From Candidatus Nitrosymbiomonas sp. (GTDB lineage: Bacteria; Sysuimicrobiota; Sysuimicrobiia; Sysuimicrobiales; Humicultoraceae), in contig DYHL01000095.1 of assembly GCA_020724185.1 (NCBI GenBank), positions 3,510 through 8,687 on the forward strand: a stretch of DNA of 5,178 nucleotides, written 5' to 3'. This document shows positions 1 to 5,178 of this stretch, one piece after another. The translations under genes were made by a program, and so were the position numbers. Within the stretch, counting starts at the first letter, position 1, and each line of letters opens with the position of its first letter. The notes beneath the pieces are model-generated. The model did not search any database and was not told where the DNA came from. It saw only the letters and a program-made list of their open reading frames with translations.

Positions 1-129
1 GGGTGGGTCGGAATCTGGAAAACCCTGCGCCATGTTGATGGCCTCGTGCAGGTCGGCGAGTCGCGTCATCTCGCGGATCACGGACTCGGTAAAGAGATCC
101 ACACGGGTGGAGGCCGTGCGCCTGATCAT
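1..129 (-). CDS. Class I/II PLP-dependent aminotransferase, N-terminal fragment (truncated by window edge)
   Basis: Seen: an open frame of 43 codons runs from an ATG at 129-127 to the left edge without a stop. It reads MIRRTASTRVDLFTESVIRE and continues with a stretch ending INMAQGFPDSDPP. The pattern of SVIREMTRLA followed by INxAQGFPD is the N-terminal substrate-binding signature of fold-type I aminotransferases of the aspartate/kynurenine aminotransferase group. Known of the family: these cytoplasmic enzymes move an amino group between an amino acid and a 2-oxo acid using pyridoxal phosphate. The catalytic lysine lies far beyond the window, so activity and substrate cannot be judged. The ATG overlaps the rel stop codon as ATGA, and a weak AGGG at 140-143 lies 10 nt upstream, which suggests translational coupling to rel. 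A GTG at codon 10 is a possible alternative start. The family call is fairly sure; the substrate is unknown. Confidence 0.82.
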   Translation of the reverse strand, partial: MIRRTASTRVDLFTESVIREMTRLADLHEAINMAQGFPDSDPP

Positions 130-2333
130 GTGGGCACGACCCTGGCCACGCTGTAGACTTCAGGGACCTTCTCCACGCGCTGCATGACCGCGTGAAGCTG
201 ACCGATGTTCCGAATGTCCAGCACGACGTTCGTGACGACCACCTTGTCCCGCCGTACGCGGGCGTTCATCGACAGGACATTCGTCCTGGTCTCCGCGATT
301 GCTGCCAGGATGTCCTTGAGGAGTCCCACCCGGTCAAACGACTCCACCTCCACCTCAACCTGGTAGACCCGCTCCTGTACTGGCTCCCATTCCACCTCGA
401 GCAGCCGTTCGGGGTGAGTGCGCAGAAAGGCGATGTTCGCGCAGTCGTTCCTGTGGATCGCCACGCCGCGGCCGCGGGTGACGTACCCCACGAAGCGGTC
501 GCCCGGCAGCGGGGTACAACAGCGGGCAAAGCGCATGAGCACGTTGTCCACGCCGCGCATCCGAACTCCCTGCGGTGCGCCCGGCGGCGCCGGCGGCACG
601 GTAGGAGGTGCCGCCGGTTCATCCTCGGACGGGGCCGTGCCCCGCAGCGCCTGCGCAACTTGAAGAAGCGAGAGGTCGCCGTTGCCGATCGCCGCCAGCA
701 GCTCGTCGGCCGACGGCATCCCAAACTGCTCGGCGACCTCACCCAGGCGCTCGGGCTTCATGGCAGCCGCCACACCGCCGGTACGCCGCAGTTCGCGCTC
801 CAGCATCTCTCGACCGTGGGCCAGGTTCTCCTCATGACGCTCGCGCTTGAACCATTGCTTAATCTTGGCGCGGGCGTTGGTTGTCACGGCGAACATCAGC
901 CAATCCCGGCTGGGTCCGACACTGCTCTTGCTGGTCGAAATCTCGACGATGTCGCCGGTGCTTAGCTTCTGCGACAGCGGGATCAGCCGTCCGTTGACCT
1001 TGGCTCCGACGCAATGGTGTCCGACATCGGTGTGAATGCGGTAGGCGAAGTCCACCGGGGTCGCCCCAGCCGGCAGATCTATCACGTCGCCCTTGGGCGT
1101 GAAAACAAAGACCTCGTTCTGGAAGAGGTCCAACCGCACCGACTGCACGAACTCGCGCGCATCCCCCAGGTCCTGCTGCCACTCGAGCAACTGTCTCAGC
1201 CAGGACAGCTTCTGGTCCACCTCTCGTGTCTGCGGCGAGCCATCCTTGTATTTCCAGTGGGCGGCGATGCCGCGCTCGGCCTCGGCGTGCATCTGGTGAG
1301 TGCGGATCTGGATCTCCAGCGGCTCTCCCTCGTGGATGACCGCCGTGTGCAGCGACTGGTACCCGCTGGTCTTCGGATTGGCGATGTAATCGTCGAACTC
1401 GCCCGGGATCGGTTTCCAGACGGCATGAACTACACCGAGCGCAGCGTAACAGTCCTTTACGTCGTCGAGCAGCACCCGCACGCCCAGCCGGTCGTAGACG
1501 CGCTCCACGGGCTGGCCCGCGTACTTGGGCCGCTGGAGCTTCTTCCAGATGCTGTACACGTGCTTGGGCCGGCCCGTGATGTTCTTGGGCTCCACCTTGA
1601 TGCCCGTCCGTTGGATCTCACGGTGGAGAACCTTCACGACCCGATCTACAAGGGCCTGCCGGGCGTCTTCCGCCTGAGCCAGCGTGCGGGTGATCTCCGC
1701 GTAGGTCTCGGGTTCGAGTTGCTGGAAAGCCAGGTCCTCGAGCTCCTTCTGGATGCTGCCTATCCCCAGCCGCTCAGCCAGCGGGGCATAGATGTCAAGC
1801 GTCTCCTGGGACGTACGCTGCCGCTTCCACTCTGGAAGTGGCGCTATGGTGCGCATGTTGTGCAGCCGGTCGGCCAGCTTGATCAATACGATGCGGATGT
1901 CGTTGGCCATTGCCAGGAACATCTTCCGCAAGCTCTCGGCCTGACGCTCCTCTCGACCCTGCCACTCGATCTTGCCCAGCTTGGTGACGCCGTCCACCAG
2001 CGCGGCGATCTCGGGGCCGAACCGGTCGCGCAGCTCGGAGAACTCAACGCCGGTGTCCTCGAGCACATCGTGCAAGAGGGCGGCGGAAACTGTGATCACG
2101 TCGAGGTGTAGGTTGGCCAGGATCGTCGCCACGGTTACCGTGTGCATCACGTACGGCTCACCCGAGGCGCGTCTCTGGCCCTCGTGAGCACGGGCAGCGG
2201 CAAGGTAGGCCTCGCGCACCAGATCGAGATCGGCCTTGGGGAAGTTGGCCCGCAGCGTCGCAATGAGGCGCTGGACCTCAGGCGGCAGGTCCTGGAAGCT
2301 ACCTTGTTGTCTGCGCAGATCCAGCCACTTCAC
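126..2333 (-). CDS. relA: Long RSH protein: (p)ppGpp synthetase/hydrolase (Rel)
   Basis: Makes and probably degrades the alarmone (p)ppGpp from GTP/GDP and ATP in the stringent response; cytoplasmic and ribosome-associated. The domain order is complete for 735 aa, close to Bacillus RelA (numbering from the GTG at 2333). The HD hydrolase domain (about 40-185) keeps His64, His88-Asp89, Glu92-Asp93, Asp155 and Asn159. The synthetase domain has GRPKHVYSIWKKL, Asp281 in VYDRLGVRV, YQSLHT from 325 and Glu340 in LEIQIRT. TGS is at about 403-467, then a helical region, a Pro/Ala-rich linker (about 572-589), the Cys-rich zinc-finger-like domain (Cys605, Cys606, His627, Cys631) and the C-terminal ACT domain (about 656-735). 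Odd: residues 312-315 are EFDD, the EXDD motif of monofunctional RelA, where bifunctional Rel usually has RXKD. Start choice: the frame stays open up to 2453, but codons upstream of about 2340 overlap recJ and look non-Rel-like. The GTG at 2333 has GGCGGTG six bases upstream and gives the family's usual length; a GTG at 2342 is an alternative. Confidence 0.96.
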   Translation of the reverse strand: MKWLDLRRQQGSFQDLPPEVQRLIATLRANFPKADLDLVREAYLAAARAHEGQRRASGEPYVMHTVTVATILANLHLDVITVSAALLHDVLEDTGVEFSELRDRFGPEIAALVDGVTKLGKIEWQGREERQAESLRKMFLAMANDIRIVLIKLADRLHNMRTIAPLPEWKRQRTSQETLDIYAPLAERLGIGSIQKELEDLAFQQLEPETYAEITRTLAQAEDARQALVDRVVKVLHREIQRTGIKVEPKNITGRPKHVYSIWKKLQRPKYAGQPVERVYDRLGVRVLLDDVKDCYAALGVVHAVWKPIPGEFDDYIANPKTSGYQSLHTAVIHEGEPLEIQIRTHQMHAEAERGIAAHWKYKDGSPQTREVDQKLSWLRQLLEWQQDLGDAREFVQSVRLDLFQNEVFVFTPKGDVIDLPAGATPVDFAYRIHTDVGHHCVGAKVNGRLIPLSQKLSTGDIVEISTSKSSVGPSRDWLMFAVTTNARAKIKQWFKRERHEENLAHGREMLERELRRTGGVAAAMKPERLGEVAEQFGMPSADELLAAIGNGDLSLLQVAQALRGTAPSEDEPAAPPTVPPAPPGAPQGVRMRGVDNVLMRFARCCTPLPGDRFVGYVTRGRGVAIHRNDCANIAFLRTHPERLLEVEWEPVQERVYQVEVEVESFDRVGLLKDILAAIAETRTNVLSMNARVRRDKVVVTNVVLDIRNIGQLHAVMQRVEKVPEVYSVARVVPT

Positions 2334-2397
2334 CGCTGACACCGCCGATCGGCTTTTCCTGCAGCATTTCGGTGCGGAGTTGCCGAGCCCTCCTCGA
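2334..2397 (-). other. recJ-rel intergenic leader
   Basis: This 64-nt gap lies between the recJ stop (TAG, 2400-2398) and the chosen rel start. It opens with a strong Shine-Dalgarno-like GAGGAGGG (2388-2395) that has no ATG, GTG or TTG at normal spacing. It also holds an out-of-frame ATG (2367) opening a 22-codon frame that runs into rel, the palindrome GCCGATCGGC, and the likely rel ribosome binding site. I see no T-tract terminator and no clear -10/-35 promoter, so readthrough from recJ is the simplest reading. Confidence 0.5.
2340..2346 (-). promoter_or_regulatory. Probable ribosome binding site that sets the rel start
   Basis: On the minus strand this reads GGCGGTG, one mismatch from GGAGGTG, ending six bases before the GTG at 2333-2331. 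It supports that GTG over the one at 2342, which overlaps this site and whose nearest purine-rich stretch (AGGA) lies about 14 nt away. The first bases of the site belong to a perfect 10-bp palindrome, GCCGATCGGC (2344-2353), which may be chance in GC-rich DNA. Inferred from sequence match and spacing only. Confidence 0.5.
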
Positions 2398-5178
2398 CTA
2401 TGGCCTGGCGAGGTCGTCCAGTATTCGCGCTGCCGGACCGCCTGCCCACGCACGCAGATGGGCCCAGGCCGCGTGCTCCCGCATCCCCTCCCTGTACCTG
2501 AGCGACCGGCCCAGGTCGCCTCGGACCCCGGCGCCTAGCAGCGCATACCGCCCCCCGGAACCCTCTGCGTCCTCCCTGGCAAGGACCCCGGCCTCGACCA
2601 TGATCGCCAGGCAGGCCGAGAGAACCTCGGCCGGCAGGGTCGTTTCCGGAACCTCGCCTGCTCGGTCCCGCGCCCTGAGTTCATGGTAGCACCGCACCAG
2701 CGTTTCCCGCGATGGGCAGCGCGCCTCCAACAGAGCCGCAGCGGCGGAAAGCGCGTCAGGGCCGAACCGGAGCTCCACGGTCGCCACCTGTCCATTCAGA
2801 CCTCCGGAGCCCAGGCATTCGCTAGCCAGCAAGGGATCCGGCAGCAGTCCCAGGACCACCACGCGCGCGATGTCCTGGGGCAGCGCGGGCGCGACCAGGT
2901 ACGCCCCTGCGACCAGCACCGACAACTGCCCTGCCGCGAAGAGGTCCTCGATCACGCGGCGCAGCGCCGCGGGCAGGCCAGAGTGATAGTAGGCGATGAG
3001 GCTCGCCATTTCCGGATGATGGGCGCGCAGGTCGTGCGCCGCTGCCACGCTAGCGCCGGCGTCACCAGTCAAGAAGAGGGTCTTCTCCTGGCGCGCGCGG
3101 CCGGTGCGGAGGGCTGCGTCGGCGGTGGGGCGGCCCCGGTGGTCCACAACCCGTAGGTTTGTCCGGGCAGGAACTGCGGCCACGACACGATTCATCCCCG
3201 CGGCGCCGGCTGCCTGCGCCAGCGCCTCACCGGGCAGCGTTCCGGTCAGGAAACGAAGGCGGCCGCCGTACCTCTCCCGCAGGAGGTCAAGGTCGGACTC
3301 GGGGCTGTGGGGGTCGAGCACCGCGATGACCCCGCCTGCTTCCGGCGTCCGCTGCTCGAGCCAGAGCGCGGACGCAAACAGCAGGTCGAGGTCGCCCCTG
3401 CCCCAGGCCGCACCTGTGTGGGCCGCGTCCTGCGCAGGGAGCAGGCCGTGCACGCCGGCAACCCGCAGCCCGGCCCGTCGCAGCCAGGCGCCGGCCAGGC
3501 CGGTCCAGGCATCCACCACCCCTGACCGTGGCAGCACGACCACAACAGGCCCATCGCCGCGGGCAACCAGCGCCGCCGCCGCCATCACCACCGTGGGGAG
3601 GAGGCCGCGTCCCGGCCCGAAGCGGGCCGCGACCGAGCCGCCGGCGAGAACGGTGTCCAGGACCTCCTGCTGCTGGCTGGAGAGAGGACGCCCGCGGCTC
3701 AGACCGGCCGTCCCTTCCTCCATCAGAGCGCGGCCCTCGACCGCATCCCCTTCCCTTGCCGCCTCGCGGATGACCTGGATGTTCAGGCCCCATGCCCGGT
3801 CGCCGCCGCCGGTCAGCGCCGTCGCGGCCGCCGTGTATCGGGCCCCGGCATCCATGGCCGGTGCGAGCCGGGCTGCCAGCGCCGCGCGGAGGAACCCAAT
3901 CTGCCTCCCGTCGCCAAGACAGACCTTGATCGCGTGCGGGTCGCGCGGGTTTCGAGGCTCCCGGACCAACTGGAGCGCCTCGCCCGCGCGCACCCATGCC
4001 AGCGTCTCCTGGCGCCCCTCAAACGTGACACCGACCACCTTCGTGTGGAACGCGTCGGCCTCCTCAACCTCGCGCCGGCCCAGATCGAGGTAGTCATCGG
4101 CGCGCTCGAACAGGCGCTCCAGCAGTTGCGCGGTACTGGAGGTTACATCTGCCGGGTTCAGGCCTGGGGTCTGGAGATCTCTCACGACCAGCCGCACCGA
4201 GCTGACCTCGCGCCACCTGTTCTCCTCCAGCGTATAAGCCAGGTCTACCCGCGTCTGGGTGAAGGCCAGCAACTCCGCAAGGTCGCCCTGGCGGAACGCT
4301 ATCGCCTCGGCGGTGTGCGTGTCGTCCCCTACAACCATCGCTAGATGGGCTCCGTCGCCCACCAGGCGCGTGCTCAGGACCCGCAGCATTCGGGTCGCAA
4401 AGATGGGCGGCTCGTTTCCGCTCCCAAAGGGCGCCAGGCGGCCGAGTTCCGCGGCCTGTTCCAGCGTGGCTGCCTCCAGCGGGATCTCGGCGTCAATCAG
4501 CATGGTCGGTTCCAGATCTCCATCCCGCAGCTTCCCTGCGACCGCGGCAACGAACGCTGAACGGAACCTTTCCACTGCGCCCGCCGGGATCGTGAGCCCG
4601 GCAGCCATGGCGTGACCGCCAAAGGCGGTCAGATGAGCCGCGGCCTCGGAAAGCGCCTCCACCAGGTGCAGGGAGGGAATGCTGCGCGCCGATCCCTTAC
4701 CCATGCCTTCTTGCAGCGCGATCAGCACCGCGGGACGGTAGTACCGCTCGACAAGCTGCGACGCGACGATGCCCACGACGCCGGGATGCCAGCCCTCACG
4801 TGCAAGGACCAGCGCCGGCTGTTCCTGCAACCCTCCTGTTTCAACCTCCCCGATGGCATCGGCCAGCACCTGCTCGCACAGCGCCCTGCGCTCCTTGTTC
4901 AGACCGTCGAGCTCGGCGGCGATCATCCCTGCCTCTTCTGGGTCCTCGGTGATCAGCAGGCGGACCGCGACCGCCGCGTGGGCCAATCGCCCGGCCGCAT
5001 TAAGACGCGGGGCCAGCGCGTGAGAGAGGTCGCGGACGCCAAGAGGAGGCCGAAGGGCGGCCACATCCATTAGCGCGCGAAGCCCCAGGACGCGGGTTGA
5101 GCCTATTCGTTCAAGACCGCGGGCAACCAGGATCCGGTTGTCACCCAACAGCGGCGCCACATCCGCAACCGTGCCCAG
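2398..5178 (-). CDS. recJ: Single-stranded-DNA-specific exonuclease RecJ with HIRAN and degenerate RecQ-like helicase extension (5' end outside window)
   Basis: RecJ degrades single-stranded DNA 5'-to-3' in recombination and repair. The frame is open from the right edge to a TAG at 2400-2398, giving 926 visible residues (numbered from 5178). The fragment opens with LGTVADVAPLLGDNR, the last conserved motif of the DHH domain; about 200 N-terminal residues, including the DHH motif, are missing. RLNAAGRL (58-65), GWHPGVVGIVASQL (129-142), GSARS (162-166) and FGGH (186-189) mark the core and DHHA1 domain. LAPFGSGNEPP (248-258) opens the OB fold, which ends near 336. A HIRAN domain follows (about 377-472; EGRQE, LVREPRNPRDPHAIKV, GRQIGFL). 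Residues about 498-796 align by eye with a RecQ-like SF2 helicase, but the P-loop is FGPGRG and the DEAH position is LDPH. A tail (about 822-926) with PSRETLVRCYHEL resembles the C-terminal domain of Bacillota RecJ. The full protein would be about 1,130 aa, against 577 in E. coli and nearly 790 in B. subtilis. RecJ identity is very secure; the helicase-like call is inference from motif spacing. Confidence 0.95.
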   Translation of the reverse strand: MGTVADVAPLLGDNRILVARGLERIGSTRVLGLRALMDVAALRPPLGVRDLSHALAPRLNAAGRLAHAAVAVRLLITEDPEEAGMIAAELDGLNKERRALCEQVLADAIGEVETGGLQEQPALVLAREGWHPGVVGIVASQLVERYYRPAVLIALQEGMGKGSARSIPSLHLVEALSEAAAHLTAFGGHAMAAGLTIPAGAVERFRSAFVAAVAGKLRDGDLEPTMLIDAEIPLEAATLEQAAELGRLAPFGSGNEPPIFATRMLRVLSTRLVGDGAHLAMVVGDDTHTAEAIAFRQGDLAELLAFTQTRVDLAYTLEENRWREVSSVRLVVRDLQTPGLNPADVTSSTAQLLERLFERADDYLDLGRREVEEADAFHTKVVGVTFEGRQETLAWVRAGEALQLVREPRNPRDPHAIKVCLGDGRQIGFLRAALAARLAPAMDAGARYTAAATALTGGGDRAWGLNIQVIREAAREGDAVEGRALMEEGTAGLSRGRPLSSQQQEVLDTVLAGGSVAARFGPGRGLLPTVVMAAAALVARGDGPVVVVLPRSGVVDAWTGLAGAWLRRAGLRVAGVHGLLPAQDAAHTGAAWGRGDLDLLFASALWLEQRTPEAGGVIAVLDPHSPESDLDLLRERYGGRLRFLTGTLPGEALAQAAGAAGMNRVVAAVPARTNLRVVDHRGRPTADAALRTGRARQEKTLFLTGDAGASVAAAHDLRAHHPEMASLIAYYHSGLPAALRRVIEDLFAAGQLSVLVAGAYLVAPALPQDIARVVVLGLLPDPLLASECLGSGGLNGQVATVELRFGPDALSAAAALLEARCPSRETLVRCYHELRARDRAGEVPETTLPAEVLSACLAIMVEAGVLAREDAEGSGGRYALLGAGVRGDLGRSLRYREGMREHAAWAHLRAWAGGPAARILDDLARP

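Noticed and set aside
192..965. Plus-strand open frame (257 codons) opposite the C-terminal part of rel
   Set aside because: It is antisense to the zinc-finger-like and ACT domain coding region, its composition is His/Arg-rich, and it has no family resemblance.
1014..2111. Long plus-strand open frame (365 codons) opposite rel
   Set aside because: It lies wholly antisense to the conserved HD, synthetase and TGS coding regions and has no recognisable family motif. Long antisense frames are expected in GC-rich DNA.
2344..2353. Palindrome GCCGATCGGC in the rel leader as an operator or terminator
   Set aside because: It is only 10 bp with no loop and no following T-tract. Such palindromes arise by chance in GC-rich sequence.
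2299..2367. 22-codon minus-strand frame starting at the ATG at 2367
   Set aside because: The Shine-Dalgarno-like sequence is 20 nt away, too far for normal initiation, and the peptide has no run of regulatory codons such as an attenuator leader would show. Kept only as part of the leader observation.
2334..2453. N-terminal extension of rel to an ATG at 2453, overlapping the end of recJ
   Set aside because: The extra 40 residues look like out-of-frame recJ sequence (Arg/Ser/Gly-rich) and would make Rel longer than its family norm. The GTG at 2333 has a better ribosome binding site and gives 735 aa.
2398..3700. recJ C-terminal half as a separate helicase gene fused by error or a frameshifted pseudogene
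   Set aside because: The frame continues unbroken from the RecJ core through HIRAN to the final stop with no frame change. The degenerate motifs are substitutions, not stops or indels, so a single long protein is the better reading.
3104..4093. Long plus-strand open frame (329 codons) opposite the HIRAN and helicase-like part of recJ
   Set aside because: The translation is dominated by Arg, Ser, Pro and Ala with no domain signal, while the opposite strand has clear HIRAN and helicase-like motifs in frame with RecJ.

Overview
The window is GC-rich and almost wall-to-wall coding. It carries three genes, all on the minus strand, so transcription runs from the right end to the left: recJ (5' end cut off by the right edge), then a Rel-type (p)ppGpp synthetase/hydrolase gene, then the first 43 codons of a PLP-dependent aminotransferase gene cut off by the left edge. 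The spacing (64 nt between recJ and rel, then an ATGA overlap) suggests one transcription unit. The window shows no RNA gene, mobile element, CRISPR array or convincing terminator, and no non-coding stretch longer than about 65 bases.

Organism: recJ placed next to rel is typical of Bacillota and related lineages, where the common order is recJ-apt-rel. The long Rel (about 735 aa) and high GC fit a high-GC Bacillota-like or neighbouring Terrabacteria lineage, possibly uncultured. No marker allows a firmer assignment.

Layout: 1-129 is the aminotransferase N-terminus. 126-2333 is rel, probably starting at a GTG. 2334-2397 is a short leader with ribosome-binding-like sequences. 2398-5178 is recJ.

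The most interesting object is recJ. The visible 926 residues contain the end of the DHH nuclease domain, the DHHA1 domain and the OB fold. They continue into a HIRAN domain, then a RecQ-like superfamily 2 helicase module whose nucleotide-binding and DEAH motifs look destroyed, then a tail resembling the C-terminal domain of Bacillota RecJ. The second point of interest is in Rel: the hydrolase active site appears intact, but the synthetase carries the EXDD motif usually linked with monofunctional RelA instead of the RXKD motif of bifunctional Rel.

Together the genes link DNA end processing and repair (RecJ), the stringent-response alarmone (Rel) and amino-acid metabolism (aminotransferase). 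The functional coupling is inferred from operon layout only.
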